64,000 nucleotides of DNA, taken from Pterobdella sp. o SKG-2022 (Eukaryota; Annelida; Clitellata; Hirudinida; Piscicolidae). Both the position numbers and the translations under genes were made by a program. The stretch is from the NCBI GenBank assembly GCA_964035795.1, contig OZ038320.1, positions 27,411,705 through 27,475,704 on the forward strand. The letters run 5' to 3'. Under the pieces are notes generated by a model that worked only from the letters and a program-made list of their open reading frames with translations, did no database searches and had not been told where the DNA came from. Positions 29,328 to 43,465 of the stretch are shown here, piece after piece (position 1 is the first letter of the stretch; every line of letters starts with the position of its first letter).

Positions 29328-31972
29328 GTAAGGACAATGTGTTTTATTGAGACAATCAGAACAACGAAAAGACGCTTTGTTGCACTTGTCACTTTGTTCA
29401 CTGTTTTGGAACATGATAAAATACTTAGCAGTAATATTTCTTATATTGAGATTAAGGGTTATTTGATGTTAGACTTGAATAATAAATAAATATTTTTCTA
29501 TTCTTTGCTTAAATTAATGTTTCATTACATGATTGGTTTCTGTTCAACGGTTGTCACGCCGAAAAGTTTGTTGATAATAGGGAAGGCGTTTGTACAGTAG
29601 AGGCTGTTTGACCTTGCTTGGAGGATGTTTGGTCGGCTCATCTGGTCAACAATTTGATAAGTTTTCATGAAAGGTTGAATTTTATGATAAATATCAAGGG
29701 TTGAATTTTTTTAAGAAGCGTTTTAAAAACTGTTCAAAAAAATTTTTAAATCAAAAAAGTATGTTCTTAGGTTAACTTTTTTTTCATAAAACAACTTATC
29801 AATAAGCGTGTTAAATTTAATTTTATTAGAAAGTTCAGATTGGAATTCATATGAATAAATTGATATTAATTACACTCGTTAACTGGAAAATATTATCTAT
29901 TTTCAATTTGCATAAAAGTTAGCGGGTTAATTTAGAGTGTTATATATAAAAATTATTAAATTTATAACTAAAAATTAAACCTTATCAAGATAAAACTGTT
30001 AGATAACAATTTAAGCTGATGTTTTTTTGCTGTTATTTTTAATTATATTTCAGGTTTTTTTGCTAATTTACTTTTTCAAATGAATCTATTAAAATGTTTA
30101 CTATCTCAAAAAATCTAAAAAAAAATCTTGAAATTTTTTCCAGTTTGCTGTCGTTTCATTACTCTTCAACCATTGTTATATGGTAAAAAAAATAAGTGGT
30201 TTTTATATATTTAGAAAAATGAAAAAACAATAGAAGTTACTTTTAAAAATTTTATCTGAACAAGTTCAAAACCCGGAATATTTTGTTTTATAAAAATGAA
30301 TATTTATACAACTTTGCCTATTTTTAGATAACTCTAATCGATTGTATAATCGGCTGTTATTCTTCATAATAGTTTTATTGAAGTAAAATTTCATAACAGG
30401 AAATTTTCTCTAACAGTTTAGAATGAAACTTAATTTTTTTCTTTTTTTCTTGTTTCTTAGTGATGAGTTTATGTATGAGGTTATTTTCCAACATTCATTG
30501 GAAAGTTATTTTATTTCTATTTTTAGCTGTTTTTTTGGGCTATTTGTAGCTAAGATAGCTCAATAGATTTATAAGCACATTTCGGAGCTGCGTTCATTTT
30601 ATACGCCTGTAAACCTCGATCATTTGACAATGCAACATCTTTATGTTGATGGATTTATATTTTTGAGAGTATAAAAAAGAATTTCAATTTTTTATGGTTA
30701 AAAAATTTATTCAATTTGAATAAGTTTCAAAGTTTTTATGCAACGTCAACTCTATCCCACATTCATCTTAATTTTTTTCAAGTTCCAAAGCTTTAAAATC
30801 TAAAAGCAAAAAAAAAAAACTTAAAACTTCCGACTAAAAGTTTAAAGCAAACTCAAAATTTCAACAAAAATATAAATTCTAATTTTTAAAAAGCTAATAT
30901 TCAGAACTTTGTAAATAAAGTTTTGGAAGTTGTAAAAAAAATCTTACTTTAAGAAGTTAATTACGTAGCGTTTTCATTATAAACATTCGAAAAGAAATAA
31001 AAAATACTTTTTTTAAAAGTATAATTAAAAAAATAATTTTGAAAATTTAAAAAGTAATAAACAAACTATCTTTATTACTTAATAAAAATTGAATATAAAT
31101 TTCAAAAATAAATAAACACACCAGTATATTACGTTGATAAAATAAAATTTCAAAATACCCTTATGCCGCAAGGTTCGTTCACACTTCGTCTCAAATACTT
31201 CTGGTTTGCTTTGACGCCGAAAGGACAATTAAACGAATGATATGAACAGACTTTATGCTCGGCTTTTGATAATCTTTCATAATGCTTCTCTAACGTTACA
31301 GTGTAATAGTCAGGTACCGGGTTTCTGTCAAAAGCCAGATTTATGAAGTTAATTTCGAGGTTTATTGTTTTTTAAATTGTTAATTAAGGCATCAATTGAT
31401 TGATAGATGTTAAATTGTTTATAATCTGACAAAAGTTATATAATAAATGATGTGTATTATAAAGAATTTCAATGTTATTTAACTTTTTAACATACATTGG
31501 ACAGCTGTTAATATATCTAATCAATATGTGTCGAGTTCAAAAATTGTTCAACTACTTTTCTAACTGTGTGTTTTGGTTGTCAACTTTTTAAAATAATTTT
31601 TTAAAAACATTTTGTTTTTGAAACAAGCTTAAGTAGAAAAAAATTTCAACTTCAGAAATTTTTTCAATCTTCTTTAAAAATCCTTGTCCTTGCATAAAAT
31701 AATATTATTCGAAAGCTTAGTGAAACCGAAAAATTTTGAAAAAACTTATTAAATTATAAATGAATATTTTTCTACAAAATTACATTCATTTTGATTTTAT
31801 TTCATTATGAATAAAAAGTAGTTGCTGAATTATTTTAGAATTTCAAGCAATAATGCTGAGGGCTTCGATACATTTTCACAACTTCATTTAATTCAAAATT
31901 ATTCTAATACAACTTAACCAATTTTTTTGTGGTTTTTATTAATGTTGTTTCAAAAAATTTATAAGAAATCAC
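29328..31972. other. AT-rich non-coding stretch
   Basis: Nothing recognisable: no exon with supported splice sites, no repeat longer than simple A/T runs. It is intron if 31973-32606 belongs to the gene at 13.5-24.5 kb. Confidence 0.4.
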
Positions 31973-32606
31973 CTGCAAAAATTTTTGATTATCTTTTTGA
32001 ATCTTTCTTTTTGTTGTATCATCAAACGGTTCTCCAACACAAAAGCGTTCTCGCCAAGATGATCAACATCTTCAAACTGATTGGGCAACTTCTTCACGTT
32101 AACTAAAACTTCTATAATGATATTATTGTTTTTTATAAGAACTATTTTTTCAGTTTTATTTTCTCTCAATGAATTTGCATTTAAATTTATTTCTGCTGAA
32201 GAAACCATTTTACTATCTTTTTCATCTAATAAACCTAATAAACCATTACTGAACACGTTAGAATTTTTTTTAATTATATCTCTTTTTTTTAAACTTAAAT
32301 ATGAGTTGAGTTTTGTTTTTTCTCGTTGTATTACATAAGTGCCTCTTTTGTTACTCATATTCAAATATGGGCTTGAGTGTTTTTCCACGTTTTCTAGTTT
32401 TGAAACATTCTCGAAAAAGTTCTCTTTATTCATTTTAAAACGTAGAACATTTTTGAGTTTTAAAACTTCTTCGAAATTCTCATTTCTTTTTTCATTTCCA
32501 AAATGTTCATGAGCCTGAGAGTCTTCATCAAGAGGAACTTGGGATAGTTGTGTAGTGGCAGGGGTTATTGTGTCTAGGAATACATTTTGAGTGCTCTTTA
32601 TCGAAA
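31973..32606 (-). CDS. Internal exon of unknown gene
   Basis: Acceptor AATACTACAG (phase 1) and donor GCAG/GTGATT (phase 2), 634 bases fully open. The start is Thr/Gln-rich (TITPATTQLSQVPLDED). Then come Lys/Asn-rich stretches and a more ordered end (NVKKLPNQFEDVDHLGENAF). No domain is recognised. The phase-2 donor could feed the exon at 24062 or one near 24226, which would make it part of the membrane-protein gene's N-terminus. Otherwise it is a separate gene. The longest apparent ATG frame (from 32433) starts too late, since the same frame continues to the acceptor. Confidence 0.5.
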
Positions 32607-35600
32607 CTGTAGTATTGACATCAGAGTTTAATATTACTCCGTATATAAATAAATATTATAGCTCGGTTTCATTGAATTTTCAAATAATTCAAAAAATAAA
32701 ATTTCTAAAAATAGTAATATTTATTGAATTTTAATTATAAAGACGAAAAGATTATATTCAAAATGAAAAAATCATTTCTAAGAAATGAAACATAAAAAAT
32801 AATCTGAACGACTAAAATTGATTATTTTTGTAGGAATCGCAGGTTATTCAATTTGTTTTATAGTTTGTTTATTTCAACTGTCGCTGAAACATTCAATTAA
32901 GGTTTTATTGAGTGTATCATTTTAATAAAACCAGATATTATAGTGCTTTCAATATAATTCATTCTAAACAAATAAATTTGAAAAAATTCGTATAATTCAT
33001 AGTAAAGTGGTAATGATTTTAAAAATTTTACATAAAATTAAAAAACTAGATGGAAAGATCTTCAAAGAATACAAACTTTTGAATGGTACTTCGTGTGAAG
33101 ATTTCACTAAGTCCCAGTGAGGTAGAACTTCTTTTAAATAAATGAAAATTTTTATGTTTAAAAATTTCAAAAAACACCCTATTGTGCAATTAAAAAATTA
33201 ATTAGTTACAAACAGTTAACACATTCTTGTGTAAATCTTTCTTGAAATGAAGGTTTTGTTTCAAAATACCGCATAGATATTTGTTAAAAAATCTTTAAAT
33301 TTCATGAAATCCATTTAACTCATAGTGAAAGGCTTAAATAAAACATGTAAAAATAAAAGCGGGAAAAGCCAGCTATTTGATGAAAAGAATTCACAAGTCT
33401 TACAAAAACAAATATGCTGAAAAGAATGCAAAAAAACCTTTGGTTAAGCCATTAAAAAGATAGATAAATAAGATTCAAAAAATCGAAATAAAAAAAACTG
33501 AAAGAATGCCAATAGAAAAAAAACGTTTTTAACACATGTAAAAAATTAATCAAGATGCTTCATTGATATAAGAAAATATTTTAGTTCAAGAAGTATATAA
33601 AAATGTTCAAAAAATGTTTGAATAAAGAGTGAATTATGCTCAATAGGATTTTAAAAACATTTTGAAATTTTTAGTAACAAATCAAATTTTTGTCGACATT
33701 TTAACAAAAAAATAAAATGCTTTGCTTTTTCTTAAAAGATATCCATTCAAAGTATCCAAAAAATAAAAACCATAAACCAAAAACAAAGTTGTTGAAAGGT
33801 TTTCATTTTTGATTGCTTTCGACCAGAGGATTTTTTGAGCTTTTTCTGTTCTGTAAATAACTTTGTTAATACTTTGAAAATTTTGAGAATAATTCAATAA
33901 AACATCTTTAAGAAAGTTTGCTACAACTTCTCCTTTTTTTAAAAAACTATAAAATTAGTTCTCATTACTTTTATTTTGCTTCAAAATAATATTTAGCTAA
34001 TTATTAACTTTTTCGCGAAGAGTTGAAAAACTTAGAAAAAGTGTATACAATTTTTAATACATATTTCAAGCTTCATGCAAAAATTATACATTCCATTTCA
34101 TGTTTTGAATAAAGTATTCTGAGTTTTATACAATATAAGCAGCGAATAGATTTCAGGTCTGTTGAAAGCCAATCAGGTTGTGGTTCTATATAAAACCAAA
34201 CTTCAAAAATTCAAAATGAACCATATTATGAGATTTGAAAAAAATATTTTCGAATTCAAAATTAGAAACTTTAAAAGCTAAATTTTTTTTAAATTCACAT
34301 TTAACTTTTTAGGCATATTAATTATAATATAACATTTTAATTTGTACGAGAACGTATCAAGTATTTGTTTTGGATAATTTTAAACGTAGTTTCCAGGTAT
34401 TTGCAAACAATTTATTTCAACCTTCCATTTAAATTTCAATGGGAAAAACTTATTCTGATGACAGTTATTTGTGTAATTTTAAAAGTTAATATGGGTAAGT
34501 TATCCTTTCTGATTTTTGCACAAAAAATAACCGAAAAACTTAATGAATGGTTCTAGATTAAAAAAATCTTTTAAACACAATTAGTAGAATTTTTTTTTTG
34601 GAAATATGATAATTCTTAAACGTTTGTAGACTCTAAAATTAAGGTAATTTTAGACTGCAATAATAAAGAAAACCTTTTAAAATAATCTGTTGTATATATT
34701 CATACAATGTACCATTTTTACAGCATTCAGTAGGCATTGTCATTAACTTTAACAGCATGGTGTTGTGAACTTTCGCTGGAATATGGATTAAATCTTTACA
34801 CATGAACTGTAAGAAATGCTACCTACCCTGAATACCAAAGCAACGTTTAACGTTTGAATTTTAGTTGAGACTTATTTTAAATAGTTTAATTTAGAAAAAA
34901 ATTTTAAAATTCTTTTTCACAATTGCCAACTAACATGAGAATTTTTCGTGTTTTTTGACAAAAAAATTAGTTGAACTACTGAAAAGAACTCATTGGATCA
35001 AACCATTATTTACCATCAATCTACCTTCTTGTGTAGGTTTTAAAAAGTGATGTCATTGAAACATACATCTGGAGCATCAAAAAAAATGTGTAGCCAGAAA
35101 AAATAATTTCAAGCTAGTCATTTATTTTTAAAGTTATATTTTACCTGATAATCATTTTTCTCATAAACTGCTTGAATGCTTAATACACTCCAATTTACTT
35201 TAATTCACAGTTGAATTATACTTGCATTAATCTTTATTTCAAATAAGATTAATGTATGGGCACATTGGTTCTCTATGATAATTCATTAAAAGGCATTAAT
35301 TAACCCTTAACAGACTCTTCTGTTTGTGAAACATTAACTAAAAACTTCTTTATTAAATTTATTGCTACTCAAGGTAGATTTTTTTTCCCTGTTATCTAAC
35401 CACCTACAGTAACTTGCAACTGGACTTTTCTCATTACAACCATAAAGCTTTGAATACTACATTAAAATTTATCAATTAGTCGAAGAATAAGAGAGAAATA
35501 AGCAACTTTTTTATGTTTCTGAAATGGGTTCACTGGTCAAAAGCGAACAAAGTTTTTTTTAATAGCTCTTTCTTTTTTGATGTATGTTAGTGGTTTGTGG

Positions 35601-37132
35601 TTTTTACAAGTAATTCAAGTTTTACTTCATACATTCAGCTCTGTTCAAAACATTTCAAGTAATAATTGTTTTAAAGTAATTTTTTGGTTTTTGACCAATT
35701 ATTTTTCAAATTTAAAAAATTTTTGAGTGTATGAAAAATTATTTTTTTGCATATCTTTGGCGTTTTAGTTGATTTTGTCTATAATTACATTAACGTTAAA
35801 AATGCAATAAAGTACTATACAAACAAAATATATTTGTTAATCCAAAATTTGACTTTTTCTGAAAGTTTCTTTTTTTTCAATCTTGAATTATTAATATATT
35901 TCACTTTATACCCGCTGTAGAATTCTTTGAAGTTGCTTTTATATTTTGTTTTTTGATTTTAATGACAAAGTGTGAGTTTTCATTGTGGCTGTGCTATCCG
36001 ATGAATTTTTGTGCGACATTGTAATTTTAATTCAAAACAACAAATTTATTTTTTAGTTCATTGAAAGTTTTGTTTTAATGAAGATACGAACCTATGTTTT
36101 TATGTTGAAGTTGGTGTTAATTTCCGAAATTTTCTCAAATTATTAATAGAAATTATCATTATTTTTCTAGTATAAATTTTAAGAGATTTCAACTTTGAAC
36201 ATACGCTCAACATAAGTTGTCTTCTCAATTTTGGTGGCACCTAATCAGTTTTATTAAACGCTTTCATTGCAAAAACACGTTTGTTAGTTTTTTATTTAAT
36301 GATATAAATCAAAAAATTTTTAATCTTTTTAACAAGACTTAATTCCGCCTCATAACTAATAGCTTGAGATTCACAGCCTAAATTATATTAAATTAAACCC
36401 TGAATTCAATATGTTTTTATTAACTCATCACATGTTCGGTATAAAAACAAACACGAAGTATTTATATAACTAAACTCCCTGAGTTTTTGTGAGAAAACAT
36501 TACGTTATTAAGTGATTTTTTTAACCCCCATTTTCCGCCATGTAGGGATCGAATGATGATGATGCTATTTGTATTTTTTATAAGTTTAGGTTTATGTGGC
36601 CATTTTATTATGAAAAAACTTCATTATTCATTCAATCATTTTTAATTGTGTTTTGCTCCAAGTTTTACTTCTTTATCACCTTTGCCCTGTTGCAAATTGA
36701 AATTTTTGGATGAATAAACAAAGAAAAAATTATAATTTTAAATTTGTAATCATTTCATTCTATTTTAGGACTTCCTTTGTTAATTTTTTGTTTGGCAACT
36801 ATTATTTGCGTATTGTCTTTTGAAACTATTAATTTATTTAGATACAAAAACCGGCTTTGAGGAAATTAATTTTTTTTTTCAAAATTTAAAACCTCATTGA
36901 GTAACCATAATTATTTTTGAAAAGGTATTGGAAAATTTTTCAGAGTAATTGTCAAGTCTACATAGTAGTGTTTTTTTCATACTTCTTCAAAGCAACGAAC
37001 ACACTTTTACAAGTTCTTACCAGCACTTGTAATGTTTTATAAAAATATTGAAAATTACTGAAATAATTAAAAATTTTTTTTTAAATTGATAAAAAATTAT
37101 TTCAAAATAGTTATATAAATCAAAAAACTTAC
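32607..37132. other. AT-rich stretch with one candidate plus-strand exon
   Basis: Mostly featureless. A short near-perfect hairpin lies at about 35226-35256 (arms CATTAATCTT). The candidate exon at 34397-34494 is listed separately. Confidence 0.4.
34397..34494 (+). other. Candidate plus-strand exon
   Basis: Acceptor CGTAGTTTCCAG and consensus donor GTAAGT. Open in phase 2 to 1 with a hydrophobic core (KLILMTVICVILKV). No neighbouring exon in matching phase was found. Confidence 0.3.
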
Positions 37133-37195
37133 CATAACATGGAAAGTTTGCCAGGTCTTTGCAGCTCGGCTTCTCATTTTGATGCCCTTCAAGTA
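37133..37195 (-). CDS. Small phase 1-1 exon, secreted-domain style
   Basis: Textbook acceptor (ATTTCTTTTCAG) and donor (GTAAGT) bound 63 bases. They encode LEGHQNEKPSCKDLANFPCY. Two cysteines and symmetric phase 1 are typical of extracellular modules. It may join the phase-1 acceptor at 32606. The host gene is unknown. Confidence 0.5.
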
Positions 37196-40100
37196 CTGAA
37201 AAGAAATATCTCATTAGCGAAACTAAAATGACATACTTAAAAAGTAACTGATGAAAAAAGCTTTCTACAATTTAGTCCAAACTTCGATACAAGTTTTTTG
37301 CTATTAAGTTGAAACGACAATTTTTTGAAAGCATATAATGAATGAGATAAGTACAAGCAATCAAGTAGTTTAGCTGTAAAATTAAAAACAAATGAATTGG
37401 AGTTACATTTTGAAAATTTTTCATTTATTAATATGATTGATAAAAAAATAAAATTTTCACGCTTTTAATAAATACTTTGTAATATTCAAATAAAAATTTC
37501 CAACGTTATTAAATAGCACAAGTTATTAAATAACTGTTTTTTTGAATTTATTCAAACAGGCTGTATGGAGTAGATATATTTTTCAACATGAAAGCGTCTC
37601 AAGCCATGACTGATCTATTACCTTAAGGTTTTTTCAATAATAATTTTGGTGCTTTTCTGACGCCAAGCCAACAATATTGCAGATTGCAAGCTGTTAGAAT
37701 CAAAATCATATGGCTTCTGTTGCAAGAAGAGGCACTTTTGTTTCTTAGTGCGGGTATAAATGCTCGCCAAACTATTTGATACTTTTGTAAACTCTATTAA
37801 TTTTTTTAAAATTCCAACTCTTGTGGTTTTGTTATTGAATGAAGCATCACTTATTATTCGAACTTTTGGTTAACACTTGTTGGCTTTCCCATAAAGAAAA
37901 CATTTCAATTATTAACTAAATAGCTATAGTATTCAAATTTTTACATTTTTTGGTGAATATTCAAACTTTGAAAAAGCTTTTAGCAAGCTTTTCCATAGTC
38001 GACTTTGAATTTATTTCATCGGCAAAACGTTTAAAAGTCTCAAACTAAAACTCTTCTAAAAATCTGAATCTATAGTGAAGTTATGAAACATAAATCTAAA
38101 AACCAGAAGTATTTGCAAAAATTTATTTTTTCAATTTATTTTCGAAATTTCTCCTACTTAATTCGTTTCTTGTATCTGAAACAAAATTTTTATTTAATCA
38201 AGTAAATAATATACAATATTGAGTTCTTCAAAGTTTTTTTGAAAAACCATTGATTCCCAACTGCAATTGTAAGTTTGAGCACAATAGTAATTTTTAAACT
38301 TAATATTGCTCCAACTCAATTTCTCAATAAAAAAAAATTAATGCAAAGACTAAAAATTTACATAAAATAAACACTTGGCTGGAATTACGTTTCTCATAAA
38401 CATTCCAATGAAATATGGTGGGTAAAAAATACAAATTAGAACAATGTGCCTAGACTTTCCTGAAGAGGACTTCGATTTATATAGAGTCATGCATAATAGG
38501 CATAAAGGTCATATTATTTGGATGTAATCTGCATCTTTATGCAACTGTGATAACAATTTTGCTTTCATTGCCTATGCTGGTATAGCTTACCATTTAGTTT
38601 TGTAAACAAATATTTTTCTATTTTCTATTGGAGAATTTTGAAAAGAATTTTTGATATATTTTAAATGACATTAATTTGACATAAAATGACATATTAAGTT
38701 AATTTCAAAATAATTCAACATATAAACAATTTTTTGAGAACTAAACTATAGAGCAATTAGTTTTAATCCATTTAAAACTTTATTTTCATAGAGTTCGAAA
38801 AAGACATAGTTGACTGAAATTTTATATCAGCATTAAATTCAACAAAATTGTAGAAAATATTTAAAAGTATTGGAGTTATTCTTTTCAAATTATTTCTATA
38901 ATTTTTCATTCTGGAGCAAAATGATTAAAAGCGGATGGATAGCACAAAATACTTTAAAAAGCGTCAATATTTTTGAGGATTTAGGCACAAATATCGTCCA
39001 AATTTGAAGTTTTTGGTAAAATGTATTTAATTATAAAAAAATCTTATGTATAATTATATAAATGCTGAAATATTCTGTTACAAAATTATTATTTCAGTTT
39101 GAGAAAAACTGAAAAAATTCAGTATCATCTTAATTGAATGTTTAATTTTTTTAAAATTTTTGAAATGATTATAGACATTTGAAAAAAAATAGCTACAAAA
39201 TTCAATTTTGAAGCAAAACTTTATGCTAAAAGTAATAAATTGAAACAAAAATCAAGTGATATTAACAACAGCAATAAAAATAAATTTGAATACATTAAAG
39301 TTTGAATAATAAAAGTTTATAAAAAAGTTAATAATTAAAATATTTTTTACAAGTTTGAGCATGAAAAGAGCCGATTTTCAAGTGTCTTTACTACTGAATA
39401 TTTTGATTGTGGGATGTAGCTTTCGAAATGAAATACTTATAATGTAAAAAAACTCATGCAATATTCTTGAACGTGAAAAAATATTAAAACAAAAGAAAAA
39501 AAAATATATATAATTTCTTCGTTTGAGATATAAAGGGTAAAGAAAAGAACGGAACTTCTCAAGTTTTTTTATTATTGAGTGAAAAGATATTGGAAAACAT
39601 AAAATGACTAAAAATTTTATTATGCCAAAATTTTTATGAATAAGTAATTGCTATAATGGTATAATTTGGTCCTAATTGCAACATTTAAACTATAGTTAAA
39701 AAATTCAAATAGAATAAAAAATAGAAAAAAAATTCAAAAAGACAGTATGAATGTGAATTAGCAAAAAATTCAGATGTGAACTATTCAAAATTTCATTATT
39801 AATAAAAATTCACTAACCATTTCTACAAAGGTTGTTGAGTTATACTTTGAGTTTATTATTTTTTCCAGGTGCAATATGAGTTATAATGAAAGAAACATGA
39901 AAAGTAAAACAATATAACTTATCCACAGAATAACAACTTTTGATTTCATTTGGGTGAAATTTATATCAAATTAAAGTAGAAATTTCCAAAAAAAATCAAT
40001 GGAATCAGTAAAAATAAAGATTATTTTCAATAAAATTTGAGTGTTGGGATGAACATGATTGTACATTATTGTAATAGAACTCAGAAAGATTTGCAAGTAA

Positions 40101-42387
40101 TTTAAGTGTTGTACAGATTCTAAAGATTAATTCAGAAATGATGCGATTAATAAAAAATTTAATCAATAAAACTCAGATACTCCAAACGAAGCTTTGATCA
40201 AGTTTAAACGTTTTTTGTTTAAGTGCTATTCAGCTTTTAAATGACTTTAAAAAGCCAAATAAATTTTAAAACTGTTTAAATGACATACTGAAAAGTTTTA
40301 ATTAATAAAACCTATAAAGATACGTGAATCTAACAAAAATATCCAAATCGTTATACTTATAATCCGGATTTTACGCTATATCATTTCCATTAAAAATACC
40401 CTTACAAGTAACGTTTAATTTCTGTTTATAAGCAAGGTTATTGAGAATCGGATGGAGCATAAAAAACGGATTAAAGCATTGGTTATTAGGAAGCGGCGTG
40501 TTGTTTAGACCAAGCGTGCTCTGTTGCAATTTTGAAATTTATAGACTTCATATTTCTAGCAAGATTCACGCAAACCATTGAGTTTTTATGAATTCATTCT
40601 TTTTATAAAACTAAGTTTAGCATAAGAGAAATTTTACCAAAAATTAAGACGCCTTCCACACCAAGGTGCTTGCTGTGAAAGAAAAAGAAAGTGCTGGTTC
40701 AACTTTTAGTTTAGTTTTTTTTTGATAAACTAACGAGCAAAAGTTTAAAAAAATAAAGAATTTTTTCAAAAATCTAAATCTGAAAAAGTTTCTGCTTTTG
40801 AGAATTTCTACGAAACAAAAAGAATTATCATTTAAAATATACTTAATTTTTAAGTTTTTAGGTTGTTTCAACCATTAGGTAATTTTTGAAAGTTCCATGT
40901 GCAACGTGAATATTAATAACAACATTAACAAACACAATCTTTTCAGTGAAATAAAATCAGTACTAACAAAAACGACAGTGGAAATAAAAATTCAAACCTC
41001 AGAGGAAGCATTATTGCAATAACAACAGTTATAATCAAAGTATCATAGAAGAACTTTTTTTAAGAGCTTTTTTAAAATCAGTTTAAAAAAAACTAATTTG
41101 AAAACTTGAATAAGAAGTTTTCTAACCTTTATGGCAAGGGTATACTTAAATCAAAGCTATACTAAAATTATAGCTCTGGCTTTTTTCATTCCCAAGTTTG
41201 TTTTTTTTAATTTATAGTTTCAAATAAGTGAAATTTTTTTTAAAATTTAGTATTAATTGTTTCAATAAAAACAAAAATAATTGATATATCTAAAGCAACC
41301 TTAACCGAACCACAAATATTAATGGTGACAGCATGAAAACTTTAAAATCGACAATTACTTCTTGACCAAAAGTGACAAAAAAAAGTATAATAACAGAAAT
41401 AAAAGTACCTATCACATAACTTCCAGAAGTAATAATCGATTTAAAAAACCATTCTCCAAGGTGGTATTCTTAAACAACAAACTCCAACAGGCATTAGGGT
41501 TTTTTTCGCTTGAAACGTCTTTCGTCTATTTTATTTCAATAATTGCAACAATTAATTATTAAAGTACTTTATTTTAAACTAATCAGAAAATGTATTCAAA
41601 GATTTCTTATTTAACAAGTCATATTTCGAATCTAACAACTTTTTTGAAAAATTTTAAAAAAATGCTTTAAATCAACTTTCAAGGTACTTTGATATTTTCT
41701 AAAAGCTTCCAATCAAACTGTTCTCAAAACCGCCGATACAAATGGTTTTTTTTCACACAACTGTACAATAAGAAACCCAAGTAAACTCGAAAAAATTGTA
41801 GTATTATTACTCAATCTTTTAGCTCTATTTTATAAAATCGACAACGCCACAATTTACGCCTCAAATCCAACTTCATCATGAGAGATTCCACGAATTTATT
41901 TTTGATATATTTTTTTTTCCGATTGGAACCAACTCACCAAATTTGTGAAACCTCTTTTTGATTTCTTTTTTGACAGTGTATTTCAATTCTCTATGCTAAA
42001 CCTTTTTTCCTTCATTAGCTGCACTTTTCTACTGCTTTTTATTCAGCAAAACAACAGCATTTCCTATCTATATGCTGATGATTTACTCCACACATGCGAG
42101 TTCTACGACAAACCAAGGCAATAAGCTATCGAAACTACCTCTAAATACATTCACAGTACACGGCCTTCTGAAAATTTTTTTGCGAAATTTTGTTGACACA
42201 AATTCTAGCAGATAAAAATTCACAAAATAATGTGAACTTCACTAGAAAAAAAATCTGTCATCCTCCTATCTTTTTAACAAAATTGTCTTCATAATACATC
42301 TTCATTCAAGCCATCAAACTTGAACGTGGATGAATTAAACACATTGTTTATATGTTGATGTACATAAGTTCCATTTATGAGAGTTTA
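37196..42387. other. AT-rich non-coding stretch
   Basis: I see no supported exon or element in 5 kb. The codons YADD appear at about 42074 on the plus strand, but without any other reverse-transcriptase context. Confidence 0.4.
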
Positions 42388-42718
42388 TTAATGCACGAAG
42401 CTTTTCGATTTGTTAAGAATCATTATCAGGTTAAAAAAGAGAAACCACACCAAACGTGATTGCTTCTTAATTTTAATTGATTTGATGTATTGAAAAAAGT
42501 TTTCTTTAACTTTCAACACCAAATACTCCACACAATCCTGCAATTTCTCATTTCCAGACTTCACAAGTGTAATTTTTTTAATGCGATCTTGTTTCTGTCG
42601 TCAGAAAAAAATTTCAAAGAATTCAAAACGGCAGTTTTTTTCTCGAAGTCAATGGTTATAAAACCTTCAATGACTGCTAATCTTTGAAAGTAGTTTTGAG
42701 TTTTCGACCCACAGCTGA
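42388..42718 (-). pseudogene. Second exon of a small secreted protein gene, with apparent frameshift
   Basis: Acceptor TTTTCGAG at 42719 (phase 1) or CAG at 42715 (phase 2). The frame reads QRLAVIEGFITIDFEKKTAV, then FFSDDRNKIALKKL, and stops at 42561-42563. One frame over, coding-like sequence continues at once (VKSGNEKLQDCVEYLVLKVK) to about 42388. The switch falls at a run of seven A (about 42572-42579). This suggests a one-base homopolymer error in the assembly or a real frameshift. The repeated short helices with FxxxD and R/K resemble DUF4476-type proteins, but that is from memory and weak. Confidence 0.35.
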
Positions 42719-43236
42719 CTCGAAAACACAAAAACTCAACTTAAAATAACTATTTACTTCTCATTGGTATATTATATTCAAGCAATCTACACTAAGCAGT
42801 TGAAAAAATAAAGTATCTCAAACGCTGATATCTCATGTGGTACCCTCAATCTAAAATCTTCCACTCCTAAAAGCCTTTCATTGAGTTTTCAACAGTCCAG
42901 TTTTGAGACATCATCTTGATATTTCAAAATTACTTTAACATCTTTAAAAAACCTATGTTTTTAATTTATAATAAGCTTTACCCAAGTATTTTCAAAATAG
43001 CTATGGGTAATTATAAATATTTGAAAATTTATTCAGAAATTCCCAACTTAATTACAGAAAAATTTATAAAGCTTTTTCGGAAATATAAAATTGGGCTTCA
43101 ACTCAAAATAAAGTAAAATTTATCGTTTCCCTCAAACATGAAAAAGATTTGAAAAAATGAATTCTTTCTTTTAAAATAGAAGATTCAAATCAATGTTCCA
43201 ATTTTAAATATAATAATGACAAAAATTCGCTGCTGA

Positions 43237-43312
43237 CAATAATAATATTATCACTAATAATAATAATCTTCATCATTATCATCACCTTCATCATCCTCAT
43301 TCTTATTATTAA
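43237..43312. repeat. Impure ATT/CAT trinucleotide repeat
   Basis: A run of AAT, CAT and ATC triplets with interruptions, within the presumed intron of the small secreted protein gene. Confidence 0.5.
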
Positions 43313-43371
43313 ATAAAAAGTAAAATTTTTATAAAAATAATAACAATAATATAATCTCAAGAAAAAAAAAC

Positions 43372-43465
43372 TTGTCAAGTGTGAACCGTTGATGAAAGGC
43401 ACAGCCAATCCAATCACGAGCCCCAAGATCAGAAGTTTTGTCAGTGCTTTCTCCATTATTTCCAT
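43372..43465 (-). CDS. Signal-peptide exon of a small secreted protein
   Basis: The ATG at 43465 (or 43456) opens a classic signal peptide: MEKALTKLLILG, a hydrophobic core, and a likely cleavage after PFING. Donors at 43387 (GTTCAC) or 43372 (GTTTTT) are both phase 1. The next coding sequence downstream on this strand is the exon at about 42718, whose phase-1 acceptor fits. Function unknown. Confidence 0.45.

Noticed and set aside
42040..42120. YADD codons on the plus strand, reverse-transcriptase-like
   Set aside because: A single tetrapeptide in a frame with no other reverse-transcriptase motif and quick stops.
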